Positions 34,777 to 44,021 of a stretch of 64,000 nt of DNA are shown here, in pieces. Position numbers and translations under genes: made by a program. Positions within the stretch are counted from its first letter, which is position 1, and each line of letters begins with the position of its first letter. The DNA lies in NCBI GenBank assembly GCA_043808235.1, contig JAZDFC010000035.1:32402-96401 (forward strand), read 5' to 3'. The notes under the pieces were generated by a model. It worked only from the letters and a program-made list of their open reading frames with translations. It was not told the DNA's origin and searched no databases. Source of the stretch: JAZDFC01 sp043808235 (GTDB lineage: Bacteria; Bacteroidota; Ignavibacteria; Ignavibacteriales; Melioribacteraceae).

Positions 34777-35607
34777 ATGATGAACGAATCCGCACAACAA
34801 CACAAACAAAACATCGCTTCGATTTTCAGCAACGCCTCGGATATTTATGGGAAAATCGGACCGGCATTCTTCGAATACTTTGGTAGAAAGTTAGTTGATT
34901 ATGCAGATATTAATGAAGGTTTTAATGTTCTCGATATTGCCTGCGGCAGAGGTTCGAGTTTGTTCCCGGCTCACAAAAAAATAGGAATAACCGGGCACAT
35001 AACCGGTATCGATATCTCTCCGGAAATGGTAAAGCTTTCCCGATCTGACGCAGAATCACGTGGACTAAAAAACATTTCGATAGTTCAAATGGACGCGGAA
35101 GAATTGAATTTCCCGGATGAAAGTTTTGATACCGTGCTGAGCGGATTCAGTTTGTTTTTTCTTCCCGATCTTCAAAAATGCCTGGGTGAAATTAAACGGG
35201 TTCTTAAAATAAGAGGAATGTTTGCAACCACTACATGGGCGCGACGTGATGAAAAATTGCAGTATATACGGGATTTGATTTCTTCCCTGCTGCCCGGGCC
35301 ATACAAGAACACACAGAACAAGATAATATCTCTCCACTCAAGTGAGGAAATAATCGGACAGTTTTCAATTGCCGGATTTAATAATGTAGAAATTCAATAT
35401 GAGGCAAAAGAATTTTATTATAAAAACGAGGATGAATGGTTTCAAAGTCTTTATTCCCACGGAATGCGGAGTGTGATGGAAAAAATGAATGAGCTTACTC
35501 TCGAAATATTTAAGAGAGATGCCTTCAATTTTCTATCGTCAATAAAAAACGGGAACGGCATTCCGGAAATTTTCAGCGTTTACTACACAAAGGTTTTTAA
35601 AGATTAA
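34777..35607 (+). CDS. Class I SAM-dependent methyltransferase
   Basis: 276 residues; Met1 or Met2 could be the start. The SAM-binding glycine loop is VLDIACGRGS at 51-60, followed by the acidic strand GIDISPEMV and a typical IVQMDAEELNFPDESFD post-II region. The pattern is UbiE/COQ5-like (methyltransferase type 11). No signal peptide, so cytoplasmic. A substrate cannot be assigned; small-molecule or quinone-like acceptors are common for this group. Confidence 0.85.
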   Translation: MMNESAQQHKQNIASIFSNASDIYGKIGPAFFEYFGRKLVDYADINEGFNVLDIACGRGSSLFPAHKKIGITGHITGIDISPEMVKLSRSDAESRGLKNISIVQMDAEELNFPDESFDTVLSGFSLFFLPDLQKCLGEIKRVLKIRGMFATTTWARRDEKLQYIRDLISSLLPGPYKNTQNKIISLHSSEEIIGQFSIAGFNNVEIQYEAKEFYYKNEDEWFQSLYSHGMRSVMEKMNELTLEIFKRDAFNFLSSIKNGNGIPEIFSVYYTKVFKD

Positions 35608-35641
35608 ACAGCATGTTTTATTATATTCACACATAAAATTT

Positions 35642-35649
35642 TATCTTTG
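35642..35649 (+). promoter_or_regulatory. Possible -7 box of the GPH symporter gene
   Basis: TATCTTTG again fits TAnnTTTG, about 115 bases before the symporter start. The long leader makes the assignment weak. Confidence 0.25.
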
Positions 35650-35764
35650 TTTGTTAGAGTTCTGCCGGCACCAAAGATAAATTCGGATATTATTGGAAGA
35701 TTTTTTCATATTCATATAAAAGCAATTTATCTCGTACTGTTCAATCTGAAGGAGAACCATCCTT

Positions 35765-37153
35765 ATGTCACAAAAAGCAACTCTTCCATTATCTCAAAAA
35801 CTTTCATGGGGAGTCGGCGGTTTCGCTGAGAACCTCGCTAACAATGCACTGCTTTCTCTTGCCTATCCTATATTCGGAGTCGGGATGGGTATAAGTCCAT
35901 TTTACATCGGATTGGCTTTGTCCGTCTCAAGAATTCTTGATGCAATAACCGATCCTATTATGGGTAACATTACCGATAATACAAAATCACGCTGGGGACG
36001 GAGAAAGCCTTTTATATTTATCGGCGCTATTCTAATGGCATTAATCTTTGCTTCAATCTGGTTTACTCCCCGCACAGGAAGCGAAACATTCCAGGCAATA
36101 TATTTAATTGTTGCTTGTTCATTGTTTTATACTGCATTTACTATCTGGGTAATCCCATTCAGCGGTCTCGGTTTGGAATTAGTGGAAGATTATGAGGAAA
36201 GAACCCGGTTGATGACTTTCCGCGTAGCTCCTTCATTTATTATTGGAATTGCAATTGGTTCGCTTTATAAATTTACGCTTATGAAGGACGTTTGGGGCGG
36301 GGATGAAGTTGTTGGAGCGAGATACATCGGAATAATTGTTGCAGCTGTTATGCTCGTTACCGGAATAATACCTGCATTATTTTGCAAAGAACGGTTCGCT
36401 ACAAGAAAACAAGAAAAAATTCATATATGGAAAGCGCTTGCCTTAACATTCAACGACAAACCGTTTCGATTACTTATCGGCTCGGCGTTTTTTGTATTTG
36501 TCGGACTATTCTTTATGATTCCGTTATTGACGTATATTTCGTTGTATTACGTGTGCCAGGGCAGTAAAGATTTGATGGGAACGATTGGAGTTTATACCGG
36601 ATTTGTACAAGCGGGGACACAGTTACTTAGTATGTTTGCGATTGGTTACTTCGCAAAATTTTTTGATAAGAAAAAGATATTAATTACTGGACTAACAATT
36701 GGTATTCTTGGATATTTGTCAAGCTGGTTTTTATTTACGCCAGATATGCCGTATCTAACAATAATTCCTCCAATCATTATCAATATCGGGCTATGCGCAT
36801 GCTGGGTATTGAACGGATCTTTCAGCGCCGACATTTGCGATTATGATGAATTGAAATCCGGCTGCCGACGCGAAGGTATGTACAGTGCAGTATTCGGTTT
36901 CCTCAGTAAATTAGCTATCGCTTTGGTATCGACTGTCAGTTCATGGGTTCTTGTCCGCCTTGGTTTTGAAGGAGAGAATATACTGCCGACCGCCGATCAA
37001 TTATTTACCTTAAGGTGGTTCTATATCGTTGTTCCGGTTGCAGCAATGATTGGCGCTATTTTGTGTATGTGGAAATACCCGTTAACAAAACAAAAAGTGA
37101 ACGATATTCAAGCTCAGTTAAAAGAAAGAAGAGGTGAAACACAACTTCTTTAG
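35765..37153 (+). CDS. Glycoside-pentoside-hexuronide (MelB-type) cation symporter
   Basis: 462 residues, twelve predicted transmembrane helices. The N-terminal signature of the GPH subgroup of the major facilitator superfamily is present (LSWGVGGFAENLANNALL, then DAITDPIMGNITDNTKSRWGRRKPFI). These carriers import sugars with sodium or protons. The neighbouring esterase supports a carbohydrate role, but the substrate is unknown. Start at 35765 after AAGGAG. Confidence 0.85.
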   Translation: MSQKATLPLSQKLSWGVGGFAENLANNALLSLAYPIFGVGMGISPFYIGLALSVSRILDAITDPIMGNITDNTKSRWGRRKPFIFIGAILMALIFASIWFTPRTGSETFQAIYLIVACSLFYTAFTIWVIPFSGLGLELVEDYEERTRLMTFRVAPSFIIGIAIGSLYKFTLMKDVWGGDEVVGARYIGIIVAAVMLVTGIIPALFCKERFATRKQEKIHIWKALALTFNDKPFRLLIGSAFFVFVGLFFMIPLLTYISLYYVCQGSKDLMGTIGVYTGFVQAGTQLLSMFAIGYFAKFFDKKKILITGLTIGILGYLSSWFLFTPDMPYLTIIPPIIINIGLCACWVLNGSFSADICDYDELKSGCRREGMYSAVFGFLSKLAIALVSTVSSWVLVRLGFEGENILPTADQLFTLRWFYIVVPVAAMIGAILCMWKYPLTKQKVNDIQAQLKERRGETQLL

Positions 37154-37248
37154 TTTTTTCTTAGTGTAACTTAGTGCCATCAGTGTCTAAGTGGTCGTCC
37201 ATTACCGCTTAGGCACACGGGAAATACAAATAAAATAGTAGGAATATT

Positions 37249-38229
37249 TTGAGATTTATTTTAATCATATTTTTACTCGCCGCTCAATTAAACTTTTCTC
37301 AAACGTTTATTGATGAAAATGGAATTCCCCGCGATACATCTTTTACAGTTTATAGCGCATATCAAAAAATCCGTAACGAATTCCCCGAAGCAACAATTGC
37401 CGAACCGATATTACCGGATGGTGTTGTTGAAGGAAAAAATATTGCCTATTCCTCAATTGGTAACCGTGAACTGCATCTTGATATATTTTATCCCGAATCA
37501 AATAAAAGCAAACTTTTACCGATAGTAATTTTAATTCACGGCGGCGGATGGCGCTCAGGCGATAAATCAATGAATGTCCCGATGGCACAACGAATAGCTT
37601 TGAACGAGTTTGTCACTGCAACAATAGAATACAGATTATCACCCGAAGCAAAATATCCGGCTTCAGTTTACGATATAAAATCTGCAATCCGGTGGATAAG
37701 GGCAAACGCTATAAGATATAATATCGATACAAATAAAATCGCAATTCTTGGATGTTCATCCGGCGCACAGCTTGCAACTCTTGTCGGCATGACAAACGGA
37801 TTAGAAAAATTTGAAGGCGAAGGTATAAATAAAATTTTCGGCAGCAATATCCAGGCAATAATTAATATCGATGGAATAGTTGAATTTACTTCCGAGGAAG
37901 CCCTGAAATATGAAGACGATCCGAAGAAGAACCCATCGGCAGCCGGACAATGGTTTGGCGGAACTTACAACGAGAAATTGGAATTGTGGAAAGAAGCCTC
38001 TCCCCTTTTTTATGTTAATCAATACTCTCCGCCAATCATATTTATCAATAGCTCGCTTCTCCGCTTCCACTGCGGGCGCGATGAAATGATTGCAAAGCTG
38101 AACGAGTATGAAATTTATTCCGAAGTACACACTGTGCCGGATACACCTCATCCCTTCTGGCTTTTCCATCCGTGGTTTGATTGCACAAATAATTTAATCG
38201 TGAATTTCCTTAATAAGATTTGGAAATGA
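37249..38229 (+). CDS. Secreted alpha/beta hydrolase (esterase, carbohydrate-esterase-like)
   Basis: 326 residues from a TTG start at 37249. Signal peptide at 1-18 (LIIFLLAAQLNFSQ). The oxyanion hole is HGGGW at 97-101, the nucleophile elbow is GCSSG with Ser170, and the histidine is in DTPHPFW near 305. The GGGW type is shared by BD-FAE-like feruloyl and acetyl esterases and by hormone-sensitive-lipase relatives. Following a GPH sugar symporter, deacetylation or de-esterification of plant polysaccharide fragments is a reasonable inference. Confidence 0.8.
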   Translation: MRFILIIFLLAAQLNFSQTFIDENGIPRDTSFTVYSAYQKIRNEFPEATIAEPILPDGVVEGKNIAYSSIGNRELHLDIFYPESNKSKLLPIVILIHGGGWRSGDKSMNVPMAQRIALNEFVTATIEYRLSPEAKYPASVYDIKSAIRWIRANAIRYNIDTNKIAILGCSSGAQLATLVGMTNGLEKFEGEGINKIFGSNIQAIINIDGIVEFTSEEALKYEDDPKKNPSAAGQWFGGTYNEKLELWKEASPLFYVNQYSPPIIFINSSLLRFHCGRDEMIAKLNEYEIYSEVHTVPDTPHPFWLFHPWFDCTNNLIVNFLNKIWK

Positions 38230-38259
38230 TATTAGGAAAAAAGTTACTATTTTTATAAT

Positions 38260-38295
38260 GAATCGTAAAACATTAATAATATGATAATCCAATCA
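38260..38295 (+). promoter_or_regulatory. Conserved 36-bp upstream motif, copy 1
   Basis: It begins GAATCG and ends ATAATCCAATCA. It matches 28 of 36 positions, without gaps, with a segment at 41073-41108. It ends 47 bases before the DUF389 start. Likely a shared promoter or operator; inferred from the match only. Confidence 0.45.
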
Positions 38296-38342
38296 CAGAA
38301 AGTTATTTTAAAAATGAATGACCACTTGAAAAGAGATCGATT

Positions 38343-39644
38343 ATGATGAATAAAATACTTGAATATTTTAGACTTCTTGATGAAAGAGAAGAACCGGATG
38401 TTGTTATTGACAAAATTAAAAGAGAATCAGTATTTAAAGGATCAAACGTATGGATTCTTGTTTTTGCAATTTTTATTGCTTCCTTAGGGCTCAATATTAA
38501 TTCAACTGCTGTTATTATTGGTGCAATGCTAATATCACCGTTAATGGGTCCTATAATGGGTATAGGACTTGGCGTAGCAATAAATGATTTACTTTTAGTA
38601 AAAGAAGCATTTAAAAATTTTTCATTCGCGGTTATCGCCGGATTAATTACATCATTCATTTACTTCGCTGTCACTCCGCTCAATGATGCATATTCGGAAT
38701 TATTAGCAAGAACTTCTCCCACAATTTATGATGTTCTGATTGCACTATTCGGTGGATTAGCGGGGATTGTTGCAAGCTCAAGCAAACAAAAAGGAAATGT
38801 AATTCCCGGTGTTGCAATTGCTACCGCTTTAATGCCCCCGCTTTGTACAGCCGGATATGGTTTAGCTACAATGCAATTTAAATTCTTCTTCGGTGCAATA
38901 TATTTATTTACAATAAACGCCGTCTTTATTGCCCTCGCAACAATTATTACCGTAAAATTGTTAAAATACCCAATAAAACATTTGAAAGATCCAAAAGCAG
39001 ATAGACGTTCACTAAGGATGATATATTCTGTAACAATTTTAACAATAATCCCGAGCATATACTTTGGATACGTTATGATTGAGCAGAATAAATTTATTAG
39101 GAATGCCAATTTATTCATAAACAGCAATGCCTCGATAGAGGGAGCTTATCTATTAAATAAAACGATAGAACCCCAGCAAAGAAATATTACACTTATATAC
39201 GGAGGAAAAGATTTAACCGACTTTCAGATTAGAAAGATGAAGGAGCAATTGGAATTCTTTGGATTGGAAAATACTCTCCTCAACATCAAACAAGGCTTCT
39301 CGTTTTTGTCCGATAAAAAAGAAATTGACAGAGTAGCTCAACTCTCCAATTTGCTTAATGCTAAAGACAGGGAAATTGAAAATCAAAATAAAATTATTGA
39401 CAGTATCACCACAAAGAAAATCCAAACTCGACGAATTTTGAATGAGCTGAGAATTCATTATCCCGAAATAATATCGATTTCCATTATGCCTTATGTCGCA
39501 ACTTCCGATACTCTAAAACGAGACGATACGATTGTATTGATTCAAACTCCAAAACCTTTACCAGCCGATACTAATACTAAAATTGAACAATGGCTAAGAA
39601 TTAGGTTGAGCAATCCAGAGTTACGCATCAGTTACTTCCGTTGA
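38343..39644 (+). CDS. DUF389 integral membrane protein
   Basis: 433 residues. The N-terminal half has the DUF389 (TIGR00341-like) pattern: INSTAVIIGAMLISPLMGPIMG, then further helices with FGGLAGIVASSSKQKGNVIPG and ATALMPPLCTAGYGL, about six transmembrane segments in all. The C-terminal half (about 260-433) is soluble with a coiled-coil near 320-350. The family's transport role is unproven. The last 24 bases overlap the 3' end of the convergent nhaA gene. Confidence 0.85.
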   Translation: MMNKILEYFRLLDEREEPDVVIDKIKRESVFKGSNVWILVFAIFIASLGLNINSTAVIIGAMLISPLMGPIMGIGLGVAINDLLLVKEAFKNFSFAVIAGLITSFIYFAVTPLNDAYSELLARTSPTIYDVLIALFGGLAGIVASSSKQKGNVIPGVAIATALMPPLCTAGYGLATMQFKFFFGAIYLFTINAVFIALATIITVKLLKYPIKHLKDPKADRRSLRMIYSVTILTIIPSIYFGYVMIEQNKFIRNANLFINSNASIEGAYLLNKTIEPQQRNITLIYGGKDLTDFQIRKMKEQLEFFGLENTLLNIKQGFSFLSDKKEIDRVAQLSNLLNAKDREIENQNKIIDSITTKKIQTRRILNELRIHYPEIISISIMPYVATSDTLKRDDTIVLIQTPKPLPADTNTKIEQWLRIRLSNPELRISYFR

Positions 39645-40862
39645 TAAATTCGTCTTGTTCATTATGGTAATAGCCATTTTTAGGATTGATAGTCCCACAG
39701 CCGCCGCAAGAGTTGAGGCTAAAATAATACTTAATTTAGAAGCTACAACTATTCCTGTTTCGCTAAATGCTAAATTTGTTATGAAGATAGACATTGTAAA
39801 CCCGATGCCTGCCAAACACGCTGCCCCGAATAATAAACGCCAGTTTAGTTCACCGGGAAGCAGTCCAATACCAGCTTTTACCGCGATGTAAGAAAAGACA
39901 ATAATTCCTAAGGGTTTCCCTATCACCAATCCAGCAATAATTCCAATTGAATTCGTCATTGTTACACTAGCAAAAAAATCATCCGGAATAACTATTGCCG
40001 TATTTGCTAGTGCAAAAAGTGGGAGAATTAAAAACGCGACTGGTTTGTGCAGTCTTTTTTGCAATATGTAGGAAATATTATTATCGCCTTTTTTTCTAAA
40101 AGGAATAGCAAATGCTAATAGTACACCCGCTATCGTTGCGTGTACTCCAGATTTCAGCATGAGATACCACATTACCAGTCCCAGCAGTAAATATGGAGAA
40201 AGATGATTTACTTTTGCTTTATTCATTAGCAACAGAATCACAAAAACCGATAGTGAACCGAGCAAGTAAGCCATCGAAAGATCGCTTGTGTAAAAAACTG
40301 CGATAATTATTATAGCTCCCAGATCATCAATTATAGCAAGAGCCGTAAGGAATATTTTTAGTGAAAGAGGAATTCTATTTCCGAGCAGTGATAGAACTCC
40401 TAAAGCAAAAGCGATATCGGTTGCCATGGGAATACCGAATCCTTTTTGGGTTGGAGTACCTGCATTAAATATAAAATGGATTGCTGCAGGGATTATCATT
40501 CCTCCTATTGCCGCAATTACCGGCAAACTTGCTTTTTTAAACGATGATAATTCGCCAATGTATATTTCTCTTTCTATCTCCAAACCGACAAGAAGGAAAA
40601 AGATTACCATTAATCCATCATTAATCCAATGCTCGATACTATATTTCAATTCAACCGCACCAAAGGAAAAATCAATATAAGATCGCCATAAATTGATATA
40701 GTCCGTACCCATTAAGCTATTGGCAATAAAAACTGAAATCAATGTTAAAGTAATAAGTATATAACCGGAAGATTTTTCACTATCAATAAAATCTCTGAAT
40801 AGATCTAATCTCACATTTTTAATTTTTCGAATATTTTCTTTTAGTCTTTTTTTCATACACAA
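39621..40862 (-). CDS. nhaA: Na+/H+ antiporter NhaA
   Basis: 413 residues. The family core is clear: GLMVIFFLLVGLEIERE, MATDIAFALGVL (the Asp of helix IV) and AIIDDLGAIIII (the paired Asp of helix V that carry ions). About eleven to twelve transmembrane helices. It exchanges cytoplasmic sodium for protons and controls pH and sodium. Start at 40862, with an alternative Met two codons later. It converges on DUF389 with a 24-bp 3' overlap and diverges from the NSS gene. Confidence 0.92.
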   Translation of the reverse strand: MCMKKRLKENIRKIKNVRLDLFRDFIDSEKSSGYILITLTLISVFIANSLMGTDYINLWRSYIDFSFGAVELKYSIEHWINDGLMVIFFLLVGLEIEREIYIGELSSFKKASLPVIAAIGGMIIPAAIHFIFNAGTPTQKGFGIPMATDIAFALGVLSLLGNRIPLSLKIFLTALAIIDDLGAIIIIAVFYTSDLSMAYLLGSLSVFVILLLMNKAKVNHLSPYLLLGLVMWYLMLKSGVHATIAGVLLAFAIPFRKKGDNNISYILQKRLHKPVAFLILPLFALANTAIVIPDDFFASVTMTNSIGIIAGLVIGKPLGIIVFSYIAVKAGIGLLPGELNWRLLFGAACLAGIGFTMSIFITNLAFSETGIVVASKLSIILASTLAAAVGLSILKMAITIMNKTNLSTEVTDA

Positions 40863-41223
40863 ATCTCATATAAATTATAATACCATTGTCTGGATAAATT
40901 ATTTAATATGGAACTAATATGCCATTAGTGTCTTTACAATTCAATCAAAATATCTGTCGGATTACTCAACGGTGGATTGAGACAAATAAATCTCCTTATA
41001 ATTTTTACAAAACTAGAAACAGCCTTTAATTCACCAAGGCTAATGTGTTAAAAAAATACAGTATTTTGTAAAGAATCGCAAGGTATTTTAAATATTATAA
41101 TCCAATCATATCAGATAAAGAATTTTGTCGGAAAATCAAGGAATAGAATTGCTTATAATTTCAAGAAATTCAATATTTGTATGTATTTATTTTCAATCTA
41201 TTCAAAAACCAGATGGAGTAATA
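40863..41223. other. 361-bp divergent intergenic region
   Basis: Between nhaA and the NSS transporter. It holds the 41073-41108 conserved motif and AT-rich sequence expected of two promoters. I see no gene, hairpin or tRNA in the rest. Confidence 0.55.
41073..41108 (+). promoter_or_regulatory. Conserved 36-bp upstream motif, copy 2
   Basis: The same motif as at 38260-38295 (GAATCG start, ATAATCCAATCA end; 28 of 36 identical). It ends 115 bases before the NSS start. Likely a shared regulatory site. Confidence 0.45.
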
Positions 41224-42777
41224 ATGGCTGGTGCAAAGGTTCGAGATCAATGGGGCAGTCGAGTCGGTTTAATCTTAGCTGTTGCCGGAAATGCTGTTGG
41301 GCTGGGTAATTTTCTACGCTTTCCTGTACAAGCTGCTTCTAACGGCGGCGGTGCTTTTATGATTCCTTATTTTATTGCTTTTATAATTATTGGAATACCT
41401 TTAATGTGGATTGAATGGGGCATCGGTAGGTATGGAGGTAAATTTGGTCATGGCAGCGCTCCGGGAATGTTTGATGTTTTATGGAAGAATAAAATTGCAA
41501 AATACTTTGGCGCGTTTGGAATGTTTTCATCCGTTATCATTCTTATTTATTATACTTATGTCGAATCTTGGACGCTGGGCTATTCATTCTTTTCTATAAC
41601 TAAATCATACTTTGGAACAGAAACTTTTGAATCTTTGAAAACATTTTTATACAGCTATCAAGGTAGAGTTTCATCGGAATACTTCGATGGGATTACAATT
41701 GCTTACATTTTTCTGATTATCACATTCACAATTAATTTTTGGGTACTATACAGAGGAATTTCAAAAGGAATCGAAAAGCTTGCAAAGATAGCTATGCCTT
41801 TGCTTTTTTTATTTGCTATTATTATTGCTATTCGTGTTATTACACTTGGCGCACCGGATCCATCCCATCCTGAAAATTCTGTTGGCGCTGGATTTGCTTT
41901 TGTGTGGAATCCTGATTTTGCATACTTGTCTGACCCGAAGGTTTGGCTTGCCGCTGCCGGTCAAATTTTCTTCACATTATCTGTTGGAATGGGTACTATT
42001 CAAGCCTACGCAAGTTATTTGAAACCAAAAGATGATATTGCTCTAAATGGAATTACAACCGCAGCAACTAACGAATTTGCCGAAGTCTGTCTGGGCGGTT
42101 CAATTGCAATACCGTTGGCAGTTGCATTTTTTGGTGTCTCAACTACAATTGCAATGGCTAAAGGTGGAGCTTTCGATTTAGGTTTTGCTTCGATGCCTTT
42201 AATTTTTGAACAAATTCCATTGGGACAATTTTTCGGTTTTATGTGGTTCGCTCTTTTATTCTTTGCGGGGATAACATCTTCAGTAGCGATGGGTCAACAA
42301 TTAATAGCTTTTTTGGAAGATGAATTTGGCTGGAATAGAAAACGAACAATAGCAGTCTTTGGAACATTCGTTTTCCTTTCAATCAATCTTGTTGTGTTCT
42401 TCCTAAAATTTGGTTTTATGAATGAGATGGATTATTGGGCTGGTACTTTTATGCTGGTTGTATTTGCATTATCCGAAATAATTATTTTTATGTGGATTTT
42501 TGGTGCCGACAAAGCATGGGAAGAAATGAATCTTGGCGGTGATATTAAAATTCCGCGAGTGTTCTATTATATCATGAAATATATTACTCCCTCTGCTCTC
42601 ATAATTATAATGTTATGGTGGTTTATTAATGACGCTATCCCGATTCTTTTACTAAAAGGAGCCGATCCAAACAACATTCCTTATATCTGGGCTTCAAGAA
42701 TATTCATGCTGGCGGTATTGTTTTTATTATTCTACTTAATTCATCTTTCATGGAAAAGGAAAGGAGTTAAATCATGA
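41224..42777 (+). CDS. Sodium:neurotransmitter symporter (NSS) family amino-acid transporter
   Basis: 517 residues from MAGAKVRDQWGSRVGLIL at 41224, after a GGAG site; an upstream in-frame TTG lacks family similarity. TM1 has the unwound NSS signature (GNAVGLGNFLRFP) and NGGGAFMIPY follows. About twelve transmembrane helices. Members import amino acids such as methionine, alanine, tyrosine or tryptophan with sodium. The small second gene, overlapping by four bases, marks it as the two-component MetP-MetS type. Confidence 0.9.
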   Translation: MAGAKVRDQWGSRVGLILAVAGNAVGLGNFLRFPVQAASNGGGAFMIPYFIAFIIIGIPLMWIEWGIGRYGGKFGHGSAPGMFDVLWKNKIAKYFGAFGMFSSVIILIYYTYVESWTLGYSFFSITKSYFGTETFESLKTFLYSYQGRVSSEYFDGITIAYIFLIITFTINFWVLYRGISKGIEKLAKIAMPLLFLFAIIIAIRVITLGAPDPSHPENSVGAGFAFVWNPDFAYLSDPKVWLAAAGQIFFTLSVGMGTIQAYASYLKPKDDIALNGITTAATNEFAEVCLGGSIAIPLAVAFFGVSTTIAMAKGGAFDLGFASMPLIFEQIPLGQFFGFMWFALLFFAGITSSVAMGQQLIAFLEDEFGWNRKRTIAVFGTFVFLSINLVVFFLKFGFMNEMDYWAGTFMLVVFALSEIIIFMWIFGADKAWEEMNLGGDIKIPRVFYYIMKYITPSALIIIMLWWFINDAIPILLLKGADPNNIPYIWASRIFMLAVLFLLFYLIHLSWKRKGVKS

Positions 42778-42887
42778 AATTGACTACTGAAGGAATAATA
42801 TTTCTCGTTCTGGCAAATGCAACTATTATAATCCTTGTCTGTGTTTCTTTCTATAAATTACTCCGAAAAGAGAATAAGAAAGAATAG
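42774..42887 (+). CDS. MetS-like small subunit of the NSS transporter
   Basis: 37 residues. The ATG overlaps the NSS stop (ATGA), with AAGGAG just upstream. It begins MKLTTEGIIFLVLANATII, has one transmembrane helix of about 20 residues and ends in a charged tail (LLRKENKKE). Size, topology, coupling and position match the MetS-family small subunits of bacterial NSS transporters such as MetP. Function inferred from this context. Confidence 0.75.
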   Translation: MKLTTEGIIFLVLANATIIILVCVSFYKLLRKENKKE

Positions 42888-42955
42888 TGATTGAGTATTG
42901 AGTTTCTTTTTAACGAATTGTTCGCCAATTTTCGGCAGGTAAATATGCTTTGAAG

Positions 42956-43043
42956 AAATTGGTTTTCGGATTTTTGTTTTTTGAACTCACCTAAATCCTC
43001 TCTTGCAAAGAGAGGATTTACAGTAAAATCCGAAAACCAATTT
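42956..43043. repeat. Nested palindrome between NSS and NTF2-like genes
   Basis: The outer arms AAATTGGTTTTCGGATTTT and AAAATCCGAAAACCAATTT are inverted. Inside, AAATCCTCTCTT and AAGAGAGGATTT form a second perfect hairpin (42993-43019). It could act as terminator for the NSS pair, but the nested form looks like an element within an element. Confidence 0.65.
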
Positions 43044-43165
43044 ATTGTAAGTTATATCGGAATGAATTCTTGCAATAGAGCAGTTGAAGCAATGAATTAT
43101 AATTCTTTTCAAATCTGATCATATCAATTCATCTAGTTCCGTTTTCATAAATTTCACTAAAATTC

Positions 43166-43666
43166 TTATTGCACTTTCTCATTCATCCATGATTCGTGGG
43201 AATGTAAAATCTTCCAGCCGTCTTTTCCTTTTTTCCAAAGCATAGTAAAAACATGTTTGGATTTTATATTTTCACCGCTTTTCAATACCATCTCAGTCTT
43301 TTCCTCGCTTGTCATTAAAGCTAATTCCGGAGATAGTGCAGTTACTCTTACTTCTATTGGCTCAACTTTTTGAGTTTCCCGTGTTGAGAAATAATTTGTT
43401 ATCAAATCCACCCATTCACCGCGCTCGCCATAATAATCTGTGCCAACAATAGCCGATACAAATTCCTCCTTGCTGTAAAGCTCGGACCAGGCAGCAGAAT
43501 CTATTTTATTCAACGCACCGACAAGTTGATTGAATTGATCTTTTACTTCTTTCTGTATCGTTTCTTTTTCGGTATCTGTGAATGCCGGTTTTTGTTCTTG
43601 TTGCGGCTGACATCCATTAACAAGAATTAAAAAAGCAACAAAGATATATGCTAAAATTGTTTTCAT
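43166..43666 (-). CDS. NTF2-like (SnoaL/DUF4440) lipoprotein
   Basis: 166 residues. The lipoprotein signal ends at Cys19 (FLILVNGC), then a Gln/Pro linker. The mature domain has the NTF2-like cone pattern: a helix (QFNQLVGALNKID), AAWSELYSKE, central strands, and a C-terminal KKGKDGWKILHSHESW. Members of this fold are small-molecule binders, enzymes or oligomerisation modules. Substrate and role unknown. Confidence 0.75.
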   Translation of the reverse strand: MKTILAYIFVAFLILVNGCQPQQEQKPAFTDTEKETIQKEVKDQFNQLVGALNKIDSAAWSELYSKEEFVSAIVGTDYYGERGEWVDLITNYFSTRETQKVEPIEVRVTALSPELALMTSEEKTEMVLKSGENIKSKHVFTMLWKKGKDGWKILHSHESWMNEKVQ

Positions 43667-44021
43667 GATTAACTCCTTTTATTTTGGATTTATAAATATT
43701 TGTTTACCGGATCAATATCACATTGTATTCTGTAGATAAAATATTTTTTTTATAGTATAAAGATAGAGTTTTAAGAATCTTTCCGGTATATGGTAATATT
43801 TTTTTTAATTATATTCCACCGCTTTTGATACATGCGACAAATGCACGTAAATATTTATTATCGAACACGAAGTTGTACCGGAACATTAATATTCACGTAA
43901 TAATTGGCAGGATATTTATATGGTTCTGAAAACCTCGAAGGTTTCAAAACTGGCTACTATTTGGTTCCGACTCGTCCAAGTTAGTAAAGTAAATATCACT
44001 TACATATAATTTATGAAGCAC
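43667..44021. other. 355-bp intergenic region
   Basis: Between the start of the NTF2-like gene and the end of the sucrose synthase gene. It contains a small AAACCTCGAAGGTTT palindrome near 43935-43949, resembling the AAACCTCCGAGG hairpins at 57778 and 62591. Nothing else recognised; promoter for the NTF2-like gene expected. Confidence 0.5.

Noticed and set aside
40863..41072. A tRNA or riboswitch between nhaA and NSS
   Set aside because: No cloverleaf, T-loop consensus or conserved riboswitch core could be found by eye; only AT-rich sequence.
41125..41223. N-terminal extension of the NSS transporter
   Set aside because: The extra 33 residues lack family similarity, start at a TTG without ribosome site and contain a palindrome-free AT-rich leader; the ATG at 41224 has GGAG and the family N-terminus.
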